Source of the DNA: Prevotella sp. UBA4330
GTDB lineage: Bacteria > Bacteroidota > Bacteroidia > Bacteroidales > Bacteroidaceae
Length of the DNA stretch: 40,113 bases
Assembly (NCBI GenBank): GCA_002394385.1
Contig: DGTS01000037.1
Coordinates: 22,591-62,703, forward strand
Direction of reading: 5' to 3'
A program made the position numbers and the translations under genes. Positions 16,036 to 23,546 of this stretch are shown here, in pieces (the stretch's first letter is position 1; each line of letters opens with the position of its first letter). Under the pieces are notes generated by a model. It did not search any database and was not told the DNA's origin. It saw nothing but the letters and a program-made list of their open reading frames with translations.

Positions 16036-18399
16036 ATGAAAAAATTTCTTTTGGCTATAATGACATCGTTTGTCGCTGTGAACATCACTGCGGCAAACGT
16101 ACGTGTATGGTTCATTACTCCCGACATCGTGCGTGTGCAGTATTCTCCCGACGGAGAGTTCCGTAGCAACAACACTGGTGTGTGTGTGGCACATGCCTTA
16201 ACAGACTTTCCGTTGCAGATAAGCGAGGGCATCGGCTACCGCAGCATTGTCTCCGACAGTCTTGAGGTGCGCGTCAGCGCCATCGGTGCCGTGTCGTTCT
16301 ACGACCGCAACGGCCGCCTGCTGCTTGCCGAGGATGCCGCCTGTCCGCATCGAGCCGAGCGGCGATGGATAGAGAATGTCACCTATAAGGAAGGTTCCAG
16401 CGAGGTGATACACACCGCAAATGGCGATGTGCAGCAGATGAAGGAAGAGCGCCGCGACACCATCGGCTCAACATGGCGCTGCTACCTGAACTTCCAGTGG
16501 CAGCAAGGCGAGGCTCTCTATGGCCTCGGTTCCCACATGGAGGACTACATGAACCTTCGTGGCAAGCGCCTTTACCTCTGTCAGCACAACCTCAAGGCGA
16601 TGGTGCCGGTTATCAATTCCACCGCTGGTTACGGACTGCTCGTCGATGCGGGATGTGCCATGCAGTTCTACGACGATACCGAGCATGGCTTCATGCTCGA
16701 TGCTGCATCAGAGATTGACTATTACTTCATGAAGGGCGCTACGATGGACAAGACCGTTGAGCGTTACCGATGGCTCACGGGCGAGGCACCCATGATGCCG
16801 CGCTATCTCTTCGGTTACACACAGTCGAAGGAGCGATATGTAAGCAGTGACGACCTGCTCACCACGCTGAAGACCTTCCGTGAGCGGCATATTCCTGTTG
16901 ATATGATAGTGCAGGACTGGAACTACTGGCCTGGCGGACAGTGGGGAACGATGACTATGGTGCCCGAATACTATCCCGACAAGCGCCTGCTCACCGACTC
17001 CATCCATAATATGCATGCGCGTCTGATGATTTCCATCTGGCCCAACGCCATGAACAGTCCGCAGTGGGAAGACTTCCGCGACCGTGGTCTGCTCTTCCCA
17101 GGCACCACAGTCTATGATGCGTTTAAGAAGGAGGCACGTGACCTTTACTGGCAGTATGCCAACCGTGAGTTCTTCAGCAACGGCTTCGATGCGTGGTGGT
17201 GCGACTCGTCAGAGCCGATAGATGCCGACTGGAACTCGTTCCCCAAAAACTATAACCCTGCCGACCAGAAGTGGCGCTGGCAACTGAGCACCGATGCTCT
17301 GAGTGCGGCGATGGGGGCAGAGCGCAGTCAACTCTATTCGCTCTATCATGCGCAGGGCATCTATGAAAACCAGCGACAAACTACCGACAAGAAACGCGTG
17401 GTGAATCTCACGCGCTCCAGTTACGCCGGTCAGCAGCGTTATTCCACCATCACTTGGAACGGCGATACCTACGCTTCATGGAGTTCGTTCGCGCAGATGA
17501 TTCCCGCAGGACTTAACTTCATGGCTACCGGCTGTCCCTATTGGAGCATTGATGTGGGCGCGTTCTTCACCAATTCCAGCACGTGGCAGTGGTTCCACAA
17601 GGGCGAATATCCCGATGGTTGCCGCGACCCCGAATACCGCGAACTATACTGTAGAATGTTGCAATATGCCACTTTCCTGCCTGTGATGCGCAGTCACGGC
17701 AGCGAGACACCGCGCGAGCCGTGGCAGTTCGGCAATCCTGGCGAGCCTTTCTACGAGAGTATTCTCGGCAGCATACGCCTGCGCTATAGTCTTCTGCCCT
17801 ATACCTACTCACTTGCTGCACGTGTCACTCATGACGGTTACACCATTACTCGTGCCCTCGCGTTCGACTTCCCGCGCGACCATCAGGTGCTCGACATCAA
17901 GGACGAGTTCATGTTCGGGCCGTCGTTCCTCGTCGCTCCGATGACGAAGAAAGGCACTTCGCGCAGCGTTTATCTCCCGCAAGGCAGCGGCTGGACAGAC
18001 TATCACACCGGTGTTCATCATGCTGGCGGCCAGTATGTGACGGCTGATGCGCCGATAAGCCGCATCCCTCTCTTCGTTCGCGACGGAAGCATAGTGCCTC
18101 TTGGTGCCGATGTGGAGTATGCCGACCAAGACCCTGATGCCCGCACGCTGCTCGTCTATCCCGGCAACGATGCCTCGTTCACGCTCTATGAGGACGAGGG
18201 CGACAACTACAACTGTGAACAAGGCGCCAGTTCGTCTATCCCTATGACGTGGGACGACAGCAAGCGCACGCTAACAATAGGCACTCGCACAGGACTGTTC
18301 CCTGGAATGACGGCATCGCGCACCTTCACCGTTCGCCTCGCTAACGGCAAGACGAAGACCGTGAAATATATCGGTAAGGCAAAGAAAGTTAAGTTCTGA
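16036..18399 (+). CDS. GH31 glycosidase, probable alpha-xylosidase
   Basis: The 787-residue protein has a signal peptide (MKKFLLAIMTSFVAVNITAA) and a complete GH31 architecture: N-terminal beta-sandwich, (beta/alpha)8 barrel with VDMIVQDWNYWP, nucleophile Asp390 in AWWCDSSEP, acid/base Asp477 in TWNGDTYASW, and C-terminal beta domains (LFVRDGSIVP). The WWCDSSEP form rather than FWxDMNEP is typical of alpha-xylosidases and related subgroups; alpha-glucosidase cannot be excluded. It would remove alpha-linked xylose from xyloglucan or decorated xylan oligosaccharides. Its coupling to GH3 (2 nt gap) supports a joint role in xylose release. Confidence 0.92.
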   Translation: MKKFLLAIMTSFVAVNITAANVRVWFITPDIVRVQYSPDGEFRSNNTGVCVAHALTDFPLQISEGIGYRSIVSDSLEVRVSAIGAVSFYDRNGRLLLAEDAACPHRAERRWIENVTYKEGSSEVIHTANGDVQQMKEERRDTIGSTWRCYLNFQWQQGEALYGLGSHMEDYMNLRGKRLYLCQHNLKAMVPVINSTAGYGLLVDAGCAMQFYDDTEHGFMLDAASEIDYYFMKGATMDKTVERYRWLTGEAPMMPRYLFGYTQSKERYVSSDDLLTTLKTFRERHIPVDMIVQDWNYWPGGQWGTMTMVPEYYPDKRLLTDSIHNMHARLMISIWPNAMNSPQWEDFRDRGLLFPGTTVYDAFKKEARDLYWQYANREFFSNGFDAWWCDSSEPIDADWNSFPKNYNPADQKWRWQLSTDALSAAMGAERSQLYSLYHAQGIYENQRQTTDKKRVVNLTRSSYAGQQRYSTITWNGDTYASWSSFAQMIPAGLNFMATGCPYWSIDVGAFFTNSSTWQWFHKGEYPDGCRDPEYRELYCRMLQYATFLPVMRSHGSETPREPWQFGNPGEPFYESILGSIRLRYSLLPYTYSLAARVTHDGYTITRALAFDFPRDHQVLDIKDEFMFGPSFLVAPMTKKGTSRSVYLPQGSGWTDYHTGVHHAGGQYVTADAPISRIPLFVRDGSIVPLGADVEYADQDPDARTLLVYPGNDASFTLYEDEGDNYNCEQGASSSIPMTWDDSKRTLTIGTRTGLFPGMTASRTFTVRLANGKTKTVKYIGKAKKVKF

Positions 18400-18414
18400 A
18401 ACAGCCGTTTGTAA

Positions 18415-18565
18415 CCAACTGGATTTCAATAAGATACAAATGGGGTAACAAAGTTAATAACTTTGTTCAACAATCTTATTAACTTTGTTCGACAATCTTA
18501 ATAACTTTGTTCAACAAAGTTAATAACATTGTCTCCCCGTTTGATATCTATTGAAATCTGGTTGG
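18415..18565. repeat. 4 x 22 bp tandem array between inverted arms
   Basis: Two 31-nt arms (18415-18445 and 18535-18565) are imperfect inverted repeats: CCAAC, GATTTCAATA and CAAA blocks match and both inner ends are GGGG/CCCC. Between them are four consecutive 22-bp units (18447-18468, 18469-18490, 18491-18512, 18513-18534) of the type AACAAAGTTAATAACTTTGTTC, themselves nearly palindromic. The array fills the space between the arms except for one base. It lies between GH31 and the double GH43; it may act as a terminator or be a MITE-like unit. Confidence 0.8.
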
Positions 18566-18637
18566 ATTTTTCTTGGTATCAAATGCTTTGTTTCTTGTCT
18601 CTTTTTATATTATATAAGGAGAAAGCGGTGATGTGAG

Positions 18638-18670
18638 TTGCGGTTGTATAATATTTTTTTCGTAACTTTG
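18638..18670 (+). promoter_or_regulatory. Promoter of the double GH43 gene
   Basis: TAACTTTG at 18663-18670 is a consensus -7 box 48 nt before the ATG at 18719. A TTG at 18638-18640 is 22 nt upstream of it, slightly longer spacing than usual. Confidence 0.55.
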
Positions 18671-18718
18671 CAAAGTGCTGACATAGACTCGGCGTGATAA
18701 ATTAAAACTACTCGACAG

Positions 18719-21358
18719 ATGAAAACCTTTCTTACCTCAGTTGCGTTTCTCCTCCTTTGCACGGTGGGTGCGAAGGCGCAGAACCCTATTATTCACAATC
18801 AGTTTACAGCCGACCCCACGGCTCGAGTGTTCAATGGCAGGGTGTATCTCTACCCCTCGCACGACATTGTTCCACCCGAAGGGCAGCGCAAAGACTGGTT
18901 CTGCATGGAGGACTATCACGTGTTCTCCTCGGACAATCTTGTTGACTGGACCGACCACGGCATTATAGTCACCCAAAACAAGGTGCCTTGGGTGAGGCCC
19001 GACTCATACTCGATGTGGGCTCCCGACTGCGTTGAGAGGAACGGAAAGTACTATTTCTACTTCCCGTCTGCTCCTAACGGGGCGATGCGCGGCTTCGGGG
19101 TAGGTGTCGCAATAGCCGACCGTCCAGAGGGACCGTACATTCCCGAGCCAGAGCCTATTAAGGGCATCAACGGCATCGACCCATGTGTGCTCCAGGCTTC
19201 CGATGGCAATGCCTATATATTCTGGGGTGCTGGACGTTGCGCCAAACTAAAGGACAACATGAAGGAACTGGCAGACGACACTCCGAAGGAAACCGTGAAG
19301 TGGGGCGACCGCGAGTTCGAGATGCTCGGCGTGAACTGCCTTAAAGGACTGCCAAGCCGTCAGGCTGAGGGTCCGTTTGCCTTCGAGTATAACGGCAACT
19401 TCTACCTTACTTATCCCTATGTGAGAGACAGTACCGAGGTGTTGGCATACGCAATGAGCAAGAACCCGATGGGACCATACGAATATAAGGGACTCATCAT
19501 GGCAGAGCATGCCAACGGTTGCTGGACCAATCATCACAGCATCGTGAACTTTAAGGGTCAGTGGTATCTGTTCTATCATCACAATGCTTACTCGCCCAAA
19601 GACGACAAGCGCCGCTCGGTGCAGATAGAGAAACTGTTCTTCAATGCCGACGGCACCATTCAGGAGGTGAAGCCTACCCTTCGCGGCGTGGGCATCTCGA
19701 ATGCCTTCGAGAGGATTCAGATAGACCGTTACTCAGCCATCAGTGCAAGCAACGCCAGCATAGCATATCTCGATGACAAAAACACCTTCGCAGGATGGAA
19801 GACCATTATGAGCGAAGGCGGATGGGTGGAATATCGCGACATAGAGTTCAAGGCACAGCCGCAGATGGTAATCGTCAATGCTCGTTCTGAGAGTGGGGCA
19901 GTGGCTAAGGTGATGCTCGACGGCGAGTGCGTTGCCCGTGTAGCCATTCCCGCACGCCAGCATTTCGAGTCCGAGATAACGTTCTTAACCTTCAACCCTC
20001 AACGCTCAACCCTCAACGCTCAACCCTCCACTCTCCGCGTTGAGATAGAGAGTGGCAAGGCAGAGATAGACTATGTGCAGTTCTGCTCGCAGATGCCCGT
20101 GGTGCAGACGAAGTTCACCGCCGACCCGGCGCCGATGGTGTACGATGGCAAGGTGTTCCTCTATACCACACACGACGAGGACGATGCCCGGGGCTATGAG
20201 TTCAAGATGAAAGACTGGCTGCTCTACACCTCCGAGGACATGGTGAACTGGCAGGATCATGGTGCTGTGGCGTCGCTGAAGGACTTCAAGTGGTACGACG
20301 GCGACAACGGAGCATGGGCTGAGCAGGTGATAGAGCGCAACGGGAAGTTCTATATGTACTGTCCCATACACGGGCACGGCATCGGTGTGCTGGTGGCCGA
20401 CTCGCCCTACGGACCATTCCACGACCCCATCGGCAAACCTCTTGTATGGCAGAAGGAGCACTGGTATGACATCGACCCTTCGGTGTGGATTGATGCTGAC
20501 GGTCAGGCATATATGTACTGGGGCAATCCTCATACCTATTATATAAAACTTAACGAGGACATGATTTCCACATCAGGAGACATCGTGCAGTTGCCGCATA
20601 TTGAGGACTATCAGGAAGGTCCCTGGATATATAACAGGAACTCTAAGTATTATCTGGCATTTGCCTCCACCTGTTGTCCCGAGGGCATCGGCTATGCCAT
20701 GAGCGATAAGATTACGGGTCCGTGGCAGTATAAGGGTCATGTGATGAACCACACCTATAAGTCGCGCGGCAATCATCCGGGCATCATCGACTATAAAGGA
20801 CATTCGTATGTTTTCGGTCTGAACTACGACATACTGCGACTGATGACCGACGAACACTCGGAACGTCGCTCCGTGTCGTGCGCCGAGATGTTCTATAATG
20901 CCGATGGCACCATACGTGAAGTGCCCTATTTCCGTGAGAATGTCACTGCTCCTGTGGCAACGTTCAACCCCTTCCGCAAGGTTGAGGCAGAGACGATGGC
21001 ATGGGGCTACGGTCTGAAGACGCGCGAGTCGGCAACATTCCCTAAGAGCATTCAGTTGTGCAACATCGACAACAACGAGTCGCTGATGCTGAACAACGTA
21101 GATTTTGGCACGCGCGGCGCTAAGAAATTCACTGCCTCTGTTGCCTCGCTGAAGGCTGGAAGCACCATCGAGATACACCTCGACAATGCCGACGGACCGC
21201 TTGTGGGTACGCTCAAGGTGCCTGTTACGGGCAGTCTCGACACATGGAAGACCGCCTCGTGCAAGATAAAGAATGCCAATGGCGTTCACAACCTCTTCTT
21301 TGTCTTCAAGGGCACAGGCACCGACCTCTTCCAGTGGGATTGGTGGCAGATGAAGTAA
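18719..21358 (+). CDS. Double GH43 enzyme with two CBM6-like domains
   Basis: The 879-residue secreted protein (signal to GAKAQ) carries two five-bladed GH43 domains. The first has Asp32 (FTADPTA), Asp154 (GIDPC) and Glu217 (AEGPF); the second has Asp469 (FTADPAP), Asp586 (DIDPS) and Glu633 (EGPW). Both sets of base, pKa-modulating Asp and acid residues are intact. Each catalytic domain is followed by a beta-sandwich resembling CBM6 (about 335-460 and 735-879, the latter ending FQWDWWQMK). GH43 enzymes remove arabinofuranose or xylose; the exact specificities are unknown and could differ between halves. A simple-repeat insertion (19986-20036) lies in frame inside the first CBM-like domain and adds a short NPQRSTLNAQPSTL loop without breaking the frame. 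Confidence 0.92.
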   Translation: MKTFLTSVAFLLLCTVGAKAQNPIIHNQFTADPTARVFNGRVYLYPSHDIVPPEGQRKDWFCMEDYHVFSSDNLVDWTDHGIIVTQNKVPWVRPDSYSMWAPDCVERNGKYYFYFPSAPNGAMRGFGVGVAIADRPEGPYIPEPEPIKGINGIDPCVLQASDGNAYIFWGAGRCAKLKDNMKELADDTPKETVKWGDREFEMLGVNCLKGLPSRQAEGPFAFEYNGNFYLTYPYVRDSTEVLAYAMSKNPMGPYEYKGLIMAEHANGCWTNHHSIVNFKGQWYLFYHHNAYSPKDDKRRSVQIEKLFFNADGTIQEVKPTLRGVGISNAFERIQIDRYSAISASNASIAYLDDKNTFAGWKTIMSEGGWVEYRDIEFKAQPQMVIVNARSESGAVAKVMLDGECVARVAIPARQHFESEITFLTFNPQRSTLNAQPSTLRVEIESGKAEIDYVQFCSQMPVVQTKFTADPAPMVYDGKVFLYTTHDEDDARGYEFKMKDWLLYTSEDMVNWQDHGAVASLKDFKWYDGDNGAWAEQVIERNGKFYMYCPIHGHGIGVLVADSPYGPFHDPIGKPLVWQKEHWYDIDPSVWIDADGQAYMYWGNPHTYYIKLNEDMISTSGDIVQLPHIEDYQEGPWIYNRNSKYYLAFASTCCPEGIGYAMSDKITGPWQYKGHVMNHTYKSRGNHPGIIDYKGHSYVFGLNYDILRLMTDEHSERRSVSCAEMFYNADGTIREVPYFRENVTAPVATFNPFRKVEAETMAWGYGLKTRESATFPKSIQLCNIDNNESLMLNNVDFGTRGAKKFTASVASLKAGSTIEIHLDNADGPLVGTLKVPVTGSLDTWKTASCKIKNANGVHNLFFVFKGTGTDLFQWDWWQMK
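19986..20036 (+). repeat. In-frame CTCAACCC-type simple repeat in the double GH43
   Basis: Units of CAACCCTCAACGCT are repeated about three times and encode STLNAQPSTL-like peptide. The same kind of tract occurs at 21996-22061 and 24200-24280 inside other genes. Confidence 0.75.
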
Positions 21359-21398
21359 AAAAGCCCACGAAACGTATAAACATATCAACTTTTTTCCT

Positions 21399-21406
21399 TA
21401 TATTTG
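21399..21406 (+). promoter_or_regulatory. -7 box of the MFS transporter gene
   Basis: TATATTTG is a consensus -7 element 33 nt before the ATG at 21440. It overlaps the TTG at 21404, which argues that translation cannot start there. No clear TTG at -33. Confidence 0.5.
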
Positions 21407-21439
21407 CAACCGCGAAATGAATTAGACGGTTGCAAATAT

Positions 21440-22441
21440 ATGGGAGAAGTTACTGGCAGACAATATGCTTTGGTGGGCATTGCCACGCTGATGCATTTCC
21501 TTGTCGATGGGTTGTGCCTATGCTGCACATACCTGTTGACATCGCCCTTCAATCTCCCGCATCTTGCGGCGATATTCATAACGTATAACCTCCTTGCCTT
21601 TCTCTCACAGCCGTTGACGGGATGGATGGCAGACCGCATAAGGCACAAGCACTGGATGTTGCTCGGTGCTGTGATGCTGCTTGCTGTTGCCGTGCTTGTC
21701 ACACCCCTTGTCATGTCGTCGGGCGGCGAGAGCATGATGTTCGCTGTGGCTGCATTGCTCGGCATCGGCAACTCGCTGTTCCATGTGTGGGGCGGCAAAC
21801 AGGTGGTTTTGCAGGTGGGCAACGACATCCGTGCCCTTGGGGTGTTCGTCTCTACGGGTGCCTTCGGTCTTGCCGTTGCCATAGTGTCCTGTTCGTGGAT
21901 GCTCCTTTACATCTTCCTCATCGCCCTCATTATCCTTGCCACAGCGTATGTTATGACGGACAAAAGCGAAAGTCAGGAACACATTCAGCGTAAAGAACCC
22001 TCAACCCTCACCGCTCAACCTTCCCCAAACCCCGCTCACCGCTCAACCCTCAACCCTCAACGAACATCGTTCGTCATCGCCATTGCCGCCTTCGTGATGT
22101 TTCGTTCCTATCTCGGCAAGGAGTTCTCGCTCGGTGCTGCCAACACCGATGCCATGATATTGCTTGTAGGCTTTGTCACGATGCTTGGAAAGATGGCTGG
22201 CGGGTGGATATCCCGTTGGATGGGAGTAGTGAAGGCATTGACGATGATACTCATAGTGGTGCTTGTCTGCATGCTGACGCAACGTTTCTCGCCTGTGCTT
22301 CCCGCTCTGGCAGGACTGTTCATGATAAACTGCACCATGCCGATAACTCTCTACCTTGCCAACTCGGTGTTGCCCGAGCGTGAGGGCCTGGCGTTCGGAA
22401 TACTTGCAGCGGCACTGATGCCAGGGTATCTGGTTAAGTGA
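21440..22441 (+). CDS. MFS-type transporter
   Basis: The 333-residue protein is hydrophobic throughout with about 10-11 predicted membrane segments, and has the MFS loop GWMADRIRHKHWML between segments 2 and 3. The ATG at 21440 is chosen because an upstream TTG lies inside the promoter. The protein is short for MFS (usual 380-450) and ends at ALMPGYLVK, so a last helix may be missing or may be supplied by the small membrane protein 43 nt downstream. A CTCAACCC-type repeat (21996-22061) adds a hydrophilic STLNPQR stretch to the central cytoplasmic loop, where it is tolerated. The substrate is unknown; sugar uptake for the locus is plausible. Confidence 0.75.
   Translation: MGEVTGRQYALVGIATLMHFLVDGLCLCCTYLLTSPFNLPHLAAIFITYNLLAFLSQPLTGWMADRIRHKHWMLLGAVMLLAVAVLVTPLVMSSGGESMMFAVAALLGIGNSLFHVWGGKQVVLQVGNDIRALGVFVSTGAFGLAVAIVSCSWMLLYIFLIALIILATAYVMTDKSESQEHIQRKEPSTLTAQPSPNPAHRSTLNPQRTSFVIAIAAFVMFRSYLGKEFSLGAANTDAMILLVGFVTMLGKMAGGWISRWMGVVKALTMILIVVLVCMLTQRFSPVLPALAGLFMINCTMPITLYLANSVLPEREGLAFGILAAALMPGYLVK
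21996..22061 (+). repeat. In-frame CTCAACCC-type simple repeat in the MFS gene
   Basis: Degenerate units of CCCTCAACC and CCGCTCA fill 66 nt and encode PSTLTAQPSPNPAHRSTLNPQ in the loop between the two halves of the transporter. Confidence 0.7.
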
Positions 22442-22484
22442 TGCTCCTTCGGTACTCGTAACTTGGAAACGATAATAAATTGGA

Positions 22485-22799
22485 ATGGTGTTACCCTATT
22501 TGCTTGCCCTCTTGGCTACGATATTGATAGAGGTGGCGGTGCTGGTGCTGCTTGGCGAGCGGCGGCAGAAGGTGGTGTGGGCATCGGTGGCGATAAACAT
22601 CATCACCAATGTGCCGCTGAACATCGTATTGCAGCATGTGGAACAGACGGCGGTGGCAATAGCCATTGGCGAGGCAGTGGTGGTAATCATCGAACTACTC
22701 TGGTATTTTCTCTTCGTGAGGAATATCCGGCAGGCTGCGGTTTACAGCATTCTCTGCAATGCCATCAGTTTCCTCATAGGACTGATATTTGTGAGTTGA
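22485..22799 (+). CDS. Small membrane protein, function unknown
   Basis: The 104-residue protein has three or four hydrophobic segments (LPYLLALLATILIEVAVLVLL, SVAINIITNVPLNIVL, VVVIIELLWYFLFV and SILCNAISFLIGLIFVS) with a charged GERRQK loop. I do not know a named family. It follows the MFS gene after 43 nt on the same strand and could be its partner or a detached C-terminal part. The overlapping frame 22463-23056 is rejected because it has no plausible membrane or domain pattern. Confidence 0.65.
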   Translation: MVLPYLLALLATILIEVAVLVLLGERRQKVVWASVAINIITNVPLNIVLQHVEQTAVAIAIGEAVVVIIELLWYFLFVRNIRQAAVYSILCNAISFLIGLIFVS

Positions 22800-22864
22800 A
22801 TAACATAAATGAACTATATAAATTAGACCCTGCAAATGGGATAGCGTTAAGAAGATTCCGAATG

Positions 22865-23040
22865 CGATGTTTCCCCGCCCCTGCAGGGGAGGGGAAAGGG
22901 GTGGGGTCGGTGACATTAAGGAAGAAGATAAAAGACGTTGTGCGGGGATTAAAGACACTGTCCCCACCCCTGCCTCCAAGCCTCACCCCTAACCCCTCTC
23001 CAAGGGGCGAGGGGAACTTACAGGGGCGGGGAGTCATTAG
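22865..23040. repeat. GC-rich palindromic repeat element, copy 1
   Basis: A left module (CCCCGCCCCTGCAGGGG then GGGGTGGGGTC) and a right module (CCTCACCCC..., CCCCTCTCCAAGGGGCGAGGGG, then GGGGCGGGGAG) bracket a spacer that holds an inverted partial copy of the left module. Both modules fold on themselves. Copy 2 is at 25625-25799 and a mini-copy at 26990-27026. Confidence 0.75.
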
Positions 23041-23093
23041 TATTAGTGCCAAATAGTATATAATAACATTTTCACACTATAAAACAAGATGAT

Positions 23094-23420
23094 ATGAAGA
23101 CATTATTATTAGACCTTATCATTCCAGGCAGTCCGAGACGTCCGTCAGGACATTTTAACCTCGGGGAGAAGATAGGCGAGGTAAAAGAGGTGAATCCTGA
23201 CACCGTAAAGGACAGTACTAACGGCATGCTCGACTCCTTGCAGCAGGCTGGCGACCAGGTGACTGATACTTTGGCGCAGGGACAGACGCTGTTTATGGAC
23301 AACGGCATCGACGGTTCGTCGTCGTCAATGTGGACCGTTGCAATCGCCGTTGTCGCTCTTGTCGCCTGCATCTCTCTTGCTGTGGCTTACAGGAAAAAGA
23401 CCAAGTGCGCTGAGTGTTGA
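23094..23420 (+). CDS. Small C-terminally anchored protein, function unknown
   Basis: The 108-residue protein has a polar N-terminal part with a helix GMLDSLQQAGDQVTDTLAQG (about 44-63), then one membrane segment (about 79-99, WTVAIAVVALVACISLAVAY) and a short basic/Cys tail RKKTKCAEC. It has no N-terminal signal peptide, so it is predicted to be tail-anchored. It is not recognised. It sits between the GC-rich repeat and the GH97 gene; coding is supported by the sensible start after an AT-rich leader and the membrane helix, but not by homology. Confidence 0.55.
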   Translation: MKTLLLDLIIPGSPRRPSGHFNLGEKIGEVKEVNPDTVKDSTNGMLDSLQQAGDQVTDTLAQGQTLFMDNGIDGSSSSMWTVAIAVVALVACISLAVAYRKKTKCAEC

Positions 23421-23498
23421 ACTCAGCGTAAAGTAACATTTTCTTTTTATGGAGTTTCAATTCGCTGTTATTCTTGAAAATGGCGAATTGAAGTATGG

Positions 23499-23527
23499 TT
23501 GTGTTTTCAAGAAAAGAATTATCTTTG
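23499..23527 (+). promoter_or_regulatory. Promoter of the GH97 gene
   Basis: TTG at 23499-23501, an 18-nt spacer and TATCTTTG at 23520-23527; the ATG at 23547 is 19 nt downstream of the -7 box. Confidence 0.6.
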
Positions 23528-23546
23528 CACGAAAAACAAATAACCT

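Noticed and set aside
18447..18534. CRISPR-like array
   Set aside because: Units are directly adjacent with no spacers, only four copies, and no cas genes are nearby.
21404..21439. Upstream TTG start of the MFS gene
   Set aside because: It lies inside the -7 box of the promoter, before any possible transcription start.
22463..23056. 197-codon plus-strand ORF over the small membrane protein
   Set aside because: Its Gly/His-rich sequence runs through the repeat element; the overlapping frame 22485-22799 has clear membrane helices.
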